Assembly: GCA_032718475.1 (NCBI GenBank)
Contig: JAUCBJ010001994.1
Coordinates: 1-45,633, forward strand
Direction of reading: 5' to 3'
Origin: Nemertoderma westbladi
Lineage: Eukaryota > Xenacoelomorpha > Nemertodermatida > Nemertodermatidae
DNA length: 45,633 bases
This document shows positions 20,701 to 29,968 of the stretch, in pieces. Position 1 is the stretch's first letter; each line of letters opens with the position of its first letter. Under the pieces are notes generated by a model. That model did not search any database and was not told the origin of the DNA. It worked only from the letters and a program-made list of their open reading frames with translations. Position numbers and translations under genes: made by a program.

Positions 20701-23700
20701 CCATGCCATATCATACTTAATACAAACCAAAGTAGGCCTAGTTGTGGCAGTGCAGTACATACTGCAGTAGATGCACCGGTTACTTGTGGCATCATTTTCT
20801 CAATCACAATATTAGTCCACTGCACAATGACAGTCAGACTACTGTAATTCTCTACCATAGTAAATCTTTCCTCAGGCTGTGCCAGTCCATTACTTGGGCC
20901 TCTTTTTTCCCCCATACCAACTTATGGTAATGGCCAATCAGAGCTAAGCAACAATTTACCCTATCAGCATTCCTGAATGAGAGAAAGTTATATTATATCC
21001 TGTATGACTTTTATTAGTTCACATGTTGATGTGCATTACCAGATAGGCTCATAGTTATTTACTAGCACTAACTGACTTATAGTTTTAACATGTGCTCTAC
21101 CATAGTCCCAAACCAGGGCCGGATTTAGAGTGGTGGGTGGCCTGGGGCCGTGTCAGTGGTGGGGGGCCTGGGCTCTAATATTATGGCGTTTGCATGTTCC
21201 AGCATATGGCGCCAAGCACTTCTCAATAGATAGTTCTTTACTGATAGACACATTTTCTCTCGTTTTCATTACCCTAAATTTTCAACCTATTTATTGCAAA
21301 TACCTTTCAAAGAATCTTGAATGTAGATGTAAATATATTAGTAGGAAATGTGAGTCAGGAAATGTTTGGAAATTTCCGGAAATTTCCTATTCATTTTTCC
21401 AGAAATTTCCTATACATTTTCCGGAAATTTCCTTTTTTATTAATTATTCATTATTTTATTTATATAATATAATAGGACAATATGATAATAGCGAAAAATA
21501 TCAACCTACCCTATTGGGTATGGCATACTTTTGGTATTTTAATTCGATATAATTTTATGACGGCCGATAAAGCTACCAACATCGACCGTCACTAATTAAA
21601 TACTGTAAATTATCGACCGTCGTAATTAAATGCTGATAATTATCGTGCGTCGTAATTAAATACTGGAACCATCAGATCGACCGTCGTTATTAATGTTGAC
21701 ATTATCGACCGTCGTAATTAAATACTGGAACCAGATCGACCGTCGTAATTAAATACTGGAACCAGATCGACCGTCGTTATTAATGTTGACATTATCGACC
21801 GTCGTAATTAAATACTGGAACCAGATCGACCGTCGTTATTAATGTTGACATTATCGACCGTCGTAATTAAATACTGGAACCAGATCGACCGTCGTTATTA
21901 ATGTTGACATTATCGACCGTCGTAATTAAATACTGGAACCAGATCGACCGTCGTTATTAATGTTGACATTATCGACCGTCGTAATTAAATACTGGAACCA
22001 GATCGACCGTCGTTATTAATGTTGACATTATCGACCGTCGTAATTAAATACTGGAACCAGATCGACCGTCGTAATTAATAGCTGTTGTTGTTGCTATGAT
22101 ACCATGAATAGGCGGGATATTTGAATTATGTCCTGCAATAGGCCTAGATTTGGGTACTGCTGTACTGTACCACACCGGTGCGGTGCTGCAGTAGGTAATT
22201 AATTACTGTACTGCCCTGCCGTTGTATTACCTTCGTTTCGTTTCGTAATTTTATATTAGTTTGCCAGAGGCTAGTTTAAATATGGCATATCAAGTTGAAA
22301 TAATGCACCAGGAGATATTGTCTGTAATTAGTAAGTGCGAACAATTACATCTCCATGATGATATCCAGAGTTCACCAAGTCTCATCTGTGATGTTGATGT
22401 TTTGAACGACTTGTATCAGCGAATTAGTCACGCAGCAACAAACTTGGACTTAGTAAACAGTATTAATTATCCTAATAATCATACTGGTGTGGCTTATCAT
22501 GGCTATCTTATTCAACTGCGTAAAAACTTACTGACAGCTGTAACACCTGAGAATAGGTCTAGGTCCTCGTCTCGTTGCACAGACTTAATTAGACTGCCAT
22601 ATAGAGGTTTTACTAGCAGGTCTAGAATCGGAGTCGATAACCAGCGCGGTCGTCCGTCATTTGACATTCCATCGGAAACCCTGAGTTTCCTTAAAGAAAC
22701 CGGATTTACTTGGAAGCAAATTTCGAAGATATTCGGTGTTAGTAGGTCCGCAATAATGACACGTGTAAGACAATACGGTTTGCAACGAGTTAGACGAGTG
22801 GTTACAAATGGAACACTGTTTGCCGCTATTAGAGAAATACACCGGGAATTTCCACATGCTGGTTGCCGGATGGTGAATTCTTTACTACGGATGAAGAATA
22901 TATATGTAGGGTTAAATCGTGTTTCCTCAATTCTACGAGAAATCGATCCCGTATCTTCATCCTACCGCTGGGGGGCCCTTGTTAGTCGCCGTAAGTATAA
23001 TGTTAGGGGTGCAAATTCGCTGTGGCATATAGACGGCCACCACAGCCTAGTGAGGTGGTGTTTTGTTGTACATGGTGCCATTGACGGTTATTCACGGTTA
23101 ATAACATATCTTTGGCTATCAACGAATAATTGTGCTGAAACTGTATTGAAGTTGTTTCAGGAAGCAGTACAGGAGAGTATCGGGTTTCATCATCAGTGTT
23201 TTTTAAATTAATAAAATAAAATTAATAAATAAATAAATTAGTGTTTGTTAATAAAGATAATTTTGTTTTAATAAAAGAGACGGTTTTAATAAAGTCTACA
23301 GATCAATAAAGAGAATAGTAATACTACAATATATTGGATGTGTATGGGGGTCTAACAGGAATAGCGACGGGGTGCGGTGGGGGTTAAAAATAATGGTGGG
23401 GGGGGGGGGGGGGGGGGGTCTTAACAGCATTGTTCATTGTACCGATATATATATATATATACTATGTATGTGTGAAACCACTGATGCTGAAGCGCGAAAG
23501 TGCCTTATGCAGTATTATGGATTACCATCTCGTGTCAGGGGGGATAAGGGTGGGGAGAACCGTGACGTCGCTTCGTTAATGATAGCTAATAGAGGATATA
23601 ACAGGGGTAGCTTTATAGCGGGTAAAAGTACCCACAATCAGAGAATTGAGAGATTATGGCGAGATGTCTTTAGGTCTGTCCTAAGTTTGTACTACGAGTT

Positions 23701-25464
23701 GTTTTACTGGATGGAAGATAACTGTTTGTTGGATCCAACGAACACAGTGGACTTATTCGTACTCCATACTTGCTTTAAGGATAGGATAAACAATTCTCTT
23801 GAAACTTTCCGTAACGCATGGAATCGCCATGGTTTACGTACAGAAAGCTACTGGTCTCCAACTAAGATATTTATTAATAGCCGATTGTCCACTTCCCTCG
23901 AGGAATCGCCTGAACTTGAATCATACGGTATTGATTGGGAGGGACCAGTCGTTGAAGACAATGAAACTGTTGTTGATGTCCCTGATGTTCTATGTCCACT
24001 CAACGAAGATGACCGGACTGAACTCCAACAGTTATTACAAACTGTTGTACTGCCTAATAATAACTTCAATGTAGAATTGTATATGCACTGTCGGGACTAT
24101 GTATATAGGAGAGTAAACCTAAACTAATTTCATATTGTAAATTACAAGTCAATTTTATCTCTGATTACTAAGGATGCATTGCATACTATATCTTGGCAAT
24201 GCAATAAATATTAGCCAGTGTTTTTGCTTAAACATGGTATTAACTATTAACATGTTAGTATGTCTGTCAAAATATAACAGGCAAACAGCTACAAACAAAC
24301 AGCTCGCCCCTCGCCATGCCTTTGGGTCCTAAGGAAAGTCAGTGGCTTAGATCCGATGTACTTGAATTCTTGGAATTTGGGCCCCAATAAAAGCACTGAG
24401 AGTGGCGATTTTGTGTTTAGTCCTCATTAGAAATCGCTGTAACTATGTTATTTTTAACTTTTAATAGTTTCGGTTTTTGGCACATGGTGTCCAGGACTTT
24501 ATAAGCGATTTCATAAGCTACAAAAAATTTACTCTTTTTCACACAAACTTTTTGTTTTTGTTTTTCATAAATTTTGGGTAAAATAAGTGGCAAAATTAAA
24601 AATTGCCATGTTCGGTTTCAGTTCGGTTCTGGTTCGGAACCTCTATAGTTCGGTCAATCTCTATAGTTGTGGTATCGTGGTGCCCCTTGTGGTGGGGTGC
24701 CTCCCCCCCCCCCCCACTATATACGGCCCTGTCCCACACAATGTCCGACCCACTTAGCTAGTTACATTTCTGCATATTATTTACGTCACTGAATATTTGT
24801 TTTCAATTTAGAATCATTCATTATTGCAAAAGGAGAACTTGGTGGCCTCAATGTAGTCTATAACAATGCTGGAATTATCGGTGATACCAAGAAACTTATA
24901 AACATCAATGTCCTCGGTGTCATTAATGGAACCTATATTGGGTTGTCATTAATGAGTCGCACTAAAGGTGGTGAAGGTGGAGTTATCATTAACACAGCTT
25001 CAGCGATTGCTTTCATACCTGGTGTTCCATTAGCATCATATAATGCTTCAAAATCAGCTATATTTGCTTTCACGAAATCTGTTGTTAGTTTTGAAGATTT
25101 CTCTGATCATGGTGTTCGCATCAATTCTGTTTGTCCTGGTGGAGTTGACACGCCTTTTATCGATCTAATGATAGGGGAACCAGAATCTTATCTTCCAAAA
25201 GCAGCTGTAGTTGATATGGCTAAACAGGTTACAGAGTTTAAAACTCTGATAGACTACTATAAATATTCAATGGGATTACTTACTCCCAGGGAAGTTGCAC
25301 AGACTTTTTATCAATTGACATTGGATAAACATATTTCTATGGGAAAATCTGTGTTGGTTTGGCCAGGAAAAAGTGGTTTGGTTGTAGATATGGTACCTAT
25401 GGTAACAGGGAAACTTGGAGATGAGGAAGAATTTCAAGAACCGGAAGTGCTGAAACTCAATTAG
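17575..25464 (+). CDS. HPGD-like: 15-hydroxyprostaglandin dehydrogenase-like SDR, two exons
   Basis: Classical short-chain dehydrogenase, expected to oxidise a secondary alcohol (15-hydroxy-eicosanoid or similar) with NAD+ in the cytosol. Exons 17575-17791 and 24812-25464 join in phase (870 nt, 289 residues). The Rossmann glycine motif TGGASGIG is at 11-18. Asp36 after beta2 (IIDV) indicates NAD rather than NADP. Also visible are GDVAD (63-67), NNAG (90-93), Asn105, catalytic Ser136 in NTAS, and Tyr149/Lys153 in YNASK, all two residues off the human HPGD numbering. The segment [10 protein letters not shown]...GGEGGVIIN is characteristic of the HPGD group within SDRs. The protein is about 20 residues longer than vertebrate HPGD (266), mainly at the C-terminus. 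No lesions are seen. Substrate is inferred from family only. Confidence 0.85.
17947..18240 (-). pseudogene. Integrase core fragment of the Ty3/Gypsy-like element
   Basis: The frame reads [20 protein letters not shown], then [16 protein letters not shown], matching the retroviral-type integrase core around the second catalytic position. The expected Asp of the SD-x-G-x-x-F motif is Gly (VVSGQGPAF), so the active site is broken. Confidence 0.6.
20271..20465 (-). pseudogene. Gag fragment of the Ty3/Gypsy-like element
   Basis: Contains [20 protein letters not shown] and DLRRLSSLF, then [10 protein letters not shown]. This pattern (Tyr-Arg-Lys-Phe, LRRL, FVxGLPxxV) is the C-terminal gag region of Ty3/Gypsy elements just before the zinc knuckles. 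It is open for only 64 codons. Confidence 0.55.
21555..22080. repeat. Satellite-like tandem array, 59-bp unit
   Basis: Six regularly spaced copies of a 59-bp unit containing gttattaatgttgacatta, cgaccgtcgtaattaaatac and tggaaccag run through 21775-22060, with degenerate half-units from 21555. Each unit contains two cgaccgtcg motifs about 27-32 bp apart. The regular central copies are almost identical. It lies inside the hAT-ended element, about 200 bp upstream of its transposase frame. Confidence 0.85.
22282..23211 (+). pseudogene. Integrase-type DDE transposase, N-terminal half
   Basis: The ATG at 22282 opens a 309-codon frame. It has an N-terminal helical region, a GRPSF motif followed by a helix-turn-helix ([20 protein letters not shown], residues about 134-155), a second helical segment ([16 protein letters not shown]), and the start of an rve core with LWHIDGHH (Asp251, first catalytic residue) and [11 protein letters not shown]. 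It stops shortly after LFQEAVQE. The family is the eukaryotic integrase-domain transposases related to IS3EU/Ginger-type elements; the exact superfamily is uncertain. The rest of the core follows after an interruption of about 260 bp. Confidence 0.7.
23212..23473. other. Interrupting low-complexity segment
   Basis: AT-rich (aataaa)-like repeats, a run of 21 G (23398-23418) and a (TA)n tract (about 23444-23461) separate the two halves of the transposase frame. It is either inserted DNA or an intron; no good GT...AG pair that restores the frame was found by eye. Confidence 0.5.
23474..24127 (+). pseudogene. Integrase-type DDE transposase, C-terminal half
   Basis: The frame reads [15 protein letters not shown] (second catalytic Asp, codon 23543-23545), then [12 protein letters not shown] (catalytic Glu, codon 23648-23650), [24 protein letters not shown]-type C-terminal helices and a variable acidic tail before TAA at 24127. 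With Asp251 of the N-terminal half, the full DDE triad survives. The true join to the N-half is unclear because the segment around YGLPSRV appears in degraded form at the end of the first half too. Confidence 0.7.
24128..24731. other. 3' noncoding part of the hAT-ended element
   Basis: No gene is seen. The segment ends with a C-rich tract (about 24702-24715) and the right terminal inverted repeat. The stretch around 24610-24660 repeats ttcggtt motifs. Confidence 0.45.
24812..25464 (+). CDS. HPGD-like: HPGD-like exon 2 (catalytic half)
   Basis: Starts after tttcaatttag. The first two bases complete codon 73 as Glu. It carries NNAG, the catalytic Ser136, Tyr149 and Lys153, the substrate-loop region following [10 protein letters not shown], and a C-terminus ending EVLKLN. 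A possible polyadenylation signal AATAAA lies at 25791-25796. Confidence 0.9.
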
Positions 25465-26590
25465 TGTAGTATATTGGAAATTTACTGTTAAATTTATAAC
25501 TAAAATTATATATTCCCTTATTACTGACTCCTTAGATGTATAATATACCATTTAATGTATTTAATTTGAAATGATTGTAAACTCAGATGTGATAAATAAT
25601 TAAAAAAAGGACGTCCATTTAACATTGAGTGTTGTATTGATCAGAGATGATGAAAATTTTATTACGGAAATGAAGTGATATTATTAGTAATGATGAGGCG
25701 CACCAACTAACATACAAATATTCCAACTACAAAATGCTGACAGCACGTCTCCTAGGCGCGGACTATACAAATTTCAAATTTGTAATTATCAATAAAATTC
25801 AATTTTATATAAATGAATTGGAATTGAATTGAACAGCTCAACTCAATTAAGCTGTTAATGCAACTGTAATTAATGATATCATTAATTTATTTGTTTCTCC
25901 CTTCTACTTCACTTTAACATACTTGAGGTAGTTAGGTTCCGCTGTTAGATATATATATGTATGCAACTTAGGACTACCTGTTTACTAGAAGTTGATTTGA
26001 TGGGAGCAGGGGCAAGTGGTAGAACTGGTTACCACTACTGAGAAGTACTGCTGAAACTTATGCATAGCACTGGTTCAACCCCTGGTGGCGTGCTTCCTCG
26101 TTTTTTCCATTTCTGAACATAACAATAATATTACATCATTAATAGTCTTTTAACGTATTATTAGATCAGTACAGTTTTTACTCTGCTTGCTCCTGTTTCA
26201 AGCCAACTTTTGAATTGAGATAGGATTCCTTAATACACCGTTTAAAATTAATAAACTTACAAACTATTTTCGGATCGTTGCCCGTGGGAGTTTATCCCAA
26301 AGTGAAGGGAAATAAATTCACTAAAATACCATTTAACAAACCCGAAATCCGATACTAAACTACATCTCTTACTAAATTCTTTGCATTCGTTTTAATTTTA
26401 TACAAATAAATAAGATCATATCATAATCAACAATATACCTAAACACATTGTAGTTCGATAATTTATCACTAAGTTTAGCTATGTAGCAATAGAATTCGCA
26501 CTTGACTTGATTTTAAACCGGACAGCGAATGTGGTATTCCCTTTGTGCCAAACCCCTATTTCAGATAGTCAAAAATTTTTAATAAGCTCA
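25465..26590. other. 3' flank and spacer
   Basis: AT-rich, without a recognisable gene. It holds short palindromes such as acaaatttcaaatttgt (about 25768) and the putative 3' UTR of the dehydrogenase gene. The region ends where a non-LTR reading frame becomes recognisable. Confidence 0.45.
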
Positions 26591-27049
26591 ACGAGAAATA
26601 AAGTTGATACAGGCATGTGAGGAGGACCAACAAGAATTTTGAAATATCCTGAAAACGAAGAAGGAAACAGTAGTTTCTCAGCAAGTCCCTGCCAAGAATT
26701 GGTCCGTCCATTTCTCAAACTTTTTCACACAAGCCTCAACTCCTAAGTTGCCAGATCTCCCTATCAACGCAGTCCCTTTCTTAGATCGTGCAATAATGGG
26801 GGAAGAAGATACTGCCGCTGTAGCTGACCAGAAGTCAAAGAAAGCTGCTGGGCCAGACAGGATTAGCAATGATGCTCTCAAATCCGGATTTGGTTGTCTT
26901 TTCCCTTTTCTGTGGCACCTATTCGTGGTTTGTTTCAACTAGTGTCCTATTGTTTGGTTGACATCATTTGTAATCCCAATGTACAAGGGGAAAGGTCTAA
27001 AGTCGTCCCCAGACTCGTATAGAGGAGTTGCTCTTCTTTCCTGTTTGTG

Positions 27050-27425
27050 AAAAACGTACAGTGTTCTGTCCGTAGGGCGACGTATCCACGGTCCCAGGGC
27101 GGAGATCGGAATAGAAAGACTGGTATTAGTAGTCACATATGCGTCTTTATTCCATTAAGTAAACTATAGATAGAATATATATATTATAGAAGATAGCGCA
27201 CACTATTACACAGAGTAGTAGCGGATAATAATATATGTAATGTAGGTAATTGTAAATAACGTGATAGAATAATGAAATATTAAAATAAAATCTAATAAAT
27301 ATATTAAGGTAAATATATTACATGTATCTGTATGCATGACTATCAGACTATGTAGTACTGTGTTGTGTAGTGCTGTACAGTAGTAACGGTCAGGGCCTGT
27401 CACATATATAGCAATAGCGGGTTAG
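27050..27425 (-). mobile_element. Insertion inside the non-LTR element, possibly a solo LTR
   Basis: RT homology breaks near 27050 and resumes near 27430. On the minus strand the insert begins tgtgacaggccctgacc (from 27405), contains an aataaag signal and ends acggaca (about 27065), so it has TG...CA ends like an LTR. No convincing target duplication is visible, and short RT-derived sequence seems repeated on both sides. Confidence 0.35.
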
Positions 27426-28311
27426 AAAGACGTTCTGTACGTTACATAAGTACAATTCTCTTTACTCGATTATACTCCTGGGTTGAGTTCAACAACAAAC
27501 TCCCATATGCTCAATATGGATTCCGTAAGAGCAGATCGACTATAATGGCAGTAAATGTTTTATTTAGTTTTATTAGTAAAGCATCATCTGTTCGGGTTCA
27601 TTGCAGTCATATGGAGTCTCATCGTGATCAATTTTATTAGAATTTGTATCGGCTTGGTTTTAACTAACCTAATCGCCCAGATGATAGGACTAATCCAAGG
27701 GGATAAATTATCGCCGCTGTTGTTCAGTATATTTATAGCGGATCTTCTGGCGGATTTAGTTGTAATTGTTGTTTTTGTCATCCTATATGCTGATGATCCT
27801 GCGCTATATGGAAACTCACTCGAGTCAGTTCAACTTGCAAATTGGCTGTGTACTGTGATGGGAATGGTCTAAGGTAAACCTCTCTAAAACAAAGGCTGTT
27901 AAATTCCAGCGGGGTGGTAAACTATCGCGTTTGGATAAACTTCTCTACAAGGGTGAATCCATCATGTTTGTAAATAGTTTTTAACTATTTGGGCGTTATT
28001 ATAACTACAAATAATTCCTCCTGAAAAGGTATTGCATATTGTATGCATTTAGCATCAATGGTACAAATGAGAGCGGTTTCTTTGGACACGGCACTCAAGC
28101 TATGGTCATTAGTAGTATTGCCGGCTACTACTTACGGCTGCTCCACTTTTAGCAATATATCGAGTAAACAGCTGCTTCAACTTCCGAACGTTGTGAAAGT
28201 ACGTGGTTTTTATTACAAAGTATGGTGCGGTATTAGTAAATTACCATCTACCACTAATATCCTGGTAGGCTGTAGACCATCCAGACAGCACCTCAATCTC
28301 ACTGAAGAATT

Positions 28312-28485
28312 TGTCAGTATATCAGTATGAGTATATCGTCGTCTCTGTGATTCAGCAGCCCACACAAAGTATATCACCGGTATATCAGTATGAGTATATC
28401 GTCATCTCTGTGATTCAGCAGCCCACACAAAGTATATCACCGGTATATTAATATGAGTATATCGTCGTCTCTGTGATTCAGCAGC
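28312..28485. repeat. Tandem repeat, 63-bp unit, about 2.7 copies
   Basis: The phrase gagtatatcgtc recurs at 28329, 28392 and 28455, each followed by tctctgtgattcagcagcc. Copies differ by a few substitutions. It overlaps the end of the non-LTR thumb-like region and so expands the element's 3' part. Confidence 0.85.
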
Positions 28486-29784
28486 CATGATCTCACACGA
28501 CTCGAGATCACTCAATGAGTTGCCCCTCCTTGGAAGACATACACCCTAACAGTTTTATTCAACTCGCCTCCCCTCCTTGACACCTTGTGATTTTGTTTAT
28601 TTATATTTTAATTAGTTATCTATTTATTTATTTTATCTCTTTTTCGAATGCCCTAAATGTATATTTCTTGTATTTGGTGTTCACCAACCAGTCTAATACT
28701 TATCCGTTGGATAACTCGGCTAAACCAAGCTCTGGGTAGACCTTGGAAACGACTTGCCTCTTCACACTGACATTGCTTCGTGCGATATTGCTCTTCTACC
28801 TTATATTAAATAATACATATAGTAGCGTGATGTCCCTATAACAGTAGCGTAAAACGCAAATAAATCTGTTAAACCTTTTGACCATCTGTAATTCTAGTCG
28901 ATTAAGATATCGCGGCACCCACCGATATACTTGAAAGACAAATTCTAGAATCAGTGGTTAACGTCCCCAGACAAGTTCTGGAATAAATCGGTGCCCATCT
29001 TAAATATTAATTTAATATTTATTAAAATCTGTAAAATTCAGATCCGTTAACAATTCTAGTCGATTAAGATATCGTAGCACTTACCGATACTCTTAAAAGA
29101 CAAATTTCATAGAATTAAGGATCCTATGTCCCCAGACCTGCTCTGGAATCAAATTGTGTCAATTTTAACATCAAATAATAAAATTCACGGGAATAAATTT
29201 AAATTCATATTTTAAATGAATTTCATAAATTGTCATTTTGTACAATTTATAACATTCCCAAAATTCCATTAATTAATAGATCATGGGAGCGGAGATTCAT
29301 CCTATTGAGTGTATTAGAGTGCGAGAATCTCCAACATATAGTCAATAGCCGATAAAATTAATAAAATCATGCATAAAGAGGATATTGACAATTAAAGAAT
29401 TATTATTAAATAGCATCCCAGATCTGTATGCATGAGAATTACCCTAATTCTACCGCTAGCATTCCATAATGTCACCATAGCAACACCCACGCTAGAATTA
29501 GAAGCAAGTTAAAAGAACAATAGAAAGCTTGTCCCATTGCATAGCATAGAGAATATAGCACACTGTTAGTATCCAAGGATACACAGTAATAACGTGACAT
29601 TCTGGAAGGCACTGACTAACGGACAAATGGCCTGTATGTGTACAATTGGTGACAGTTGTGTGGAATTTGTGCGTTTGTAGGTGAATGTTACTGCTAAGGT
29701 GTGTTTACAGTAGCTAGTCGCAATTGTGAAAGTAACCCAACTCTCCTATAGAAAGAACCTAAAGTGGATTCAAGCCTTTGGGAC

Positions 29785-29887
29785 GGACAGTGGAGTGACT
29801 TGTGCCGGTTATCGTTGTCGTACTGTTGCTACATGTTGGCGTAAACACCGCGACAACGGTACATCGGCGCTGAGGATCCCACTGTCC
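29785..29887 (+). promoter_or_regulatory. Structured leader hairpin upstream of the zinc-knuckle frame
   Basis: Outer arms ggacagtgg (29785-29793) and ccactgtcc (29879-29887) pair perfectly. Inner arms cgttgtcg (29813-29820) and cgacaacg (29851-29858) also pair perfectly. It lies 80 bp before the ATG at 29969. The right arm keeps most of it with changes. As RNA it could act in packaging, translation control or dimerisation; that is inference. Confidence 0.5.
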
Positions 29888-29968
29888 GGGGGCAAAGAGA
29901 GGTAGGCAGCGACGTCCGCTCGCCTAAACATAAACTCATTTCGATATTAACAAACTCAGATAGCAGAT

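Larger units (their letters stand above)
17947..20930 (-). mobile_element. Decayed Ty3/Gypsy-like LTR retrotransposon body
   Basis: Reading leftward on the minus strand, parts of a gag-pol order appear through many stops and frameshifts: gag (20930-20270), two zinc-knuckle-like segments near 20150-20000 ([23 protein letters not shown] with one Cys lost), a protease-like ALVNTTGCS near 19850 in place of a D-T-G-C-S core, an RT-proximal region near 18960-18700 ([20 protein letters not shown]), and an integrase piece at 17947-18240. No LTRs were found. The order and motifs fit Ty3/Gypsy. The element is inactive. Confidence 0.6.
21106..24739. mobile_element. hAT-ended element carrying an integrase-type transposase
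   Basis: The left end starts CAGGGCCGGATTTAG at 21114 and the right end finishes as its imperfect inverse (ctatatacggccctg) at 24731. Eight bases outside each end agree at seven positions (tcccaaac at 21106-21113, tcccacac at 24732-24739). CAGGG termini with an 8-bp duplication are the mark of hAT elements. The 3,618-bp body holds a 59-bp satellite array and an interrupted rve/DDE-type transposase, not a hAT transposase. Either this is a hAT-like shell with another element nested inside, or it is an integrase element with convergent ends. Confidence 0.6.
17792..24811 (+). other. HPGD-like intron with nested mobile elements
   Basis: A GT...AG intron of 7,020 bp. It holds a decayed Ty3/Gypsy-like element (17947-20930, minus) and a 3.6-kb hAT-ended element (21114-24731) whose right edge lies only 80 bp before exon 2. 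The acceptor tttcaatttag is intact. Confidence 0.8.
26590..28714 (+). mobile_element. Degenerate non-LTR retrotransposon (second family)
   Basis: The plus strand carries an ORF2 in several frames: KSKKAAGPDRISNDALKSG (about 26835-26890), PMYKGKGLKSSPDSYRGVAL (about 26975-27035), an insertion, then YAQYGFRKSRSTIMAV (about 27505-27550), GLIQGDKLSPLLFSIFIADL (about 27690-27750, RT motif B), LYADDPALYGNS (catalytic YADD, about 27784) and a thumb-like region at 28043-28330 (LWSLVVLPATTYG). Frameshifts and the insertion make it inactive. It differs from the family at 5076-6488. The 3' end lies against the start of the large inverted repeat at 28715. Confidence 0.7.

Noticed and set aside
18000-20900. 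BEL/Pao assignment for the decayed element in the dehydrogenase intron
   Set aside because: Gag (LRRL...FVDGLP) and integrase (LIDCATNY...GPPEEVV) patterns fit Ty3/Gypsy better than BEL/Pao.
21555-22080. CRISPR-like array
   Set aside because: Units are contiguous and identical along their full 59 bp, with no variable spacers, and the context is eukaryotic. It is a tandem satellite.
23397-23461. Poly-G and (TA)n as a regulatory element
   Set aside because: Simple homopolymer and dinucleotide tracts arise by slippage; nothing ties them to regulation here.
23212-23473. True intron inside the transposase
   Set aside because: No GT...AG pair joining the two catalytic halves in frame was found by eye, and the YGLPSRV region seems to be on both sides.
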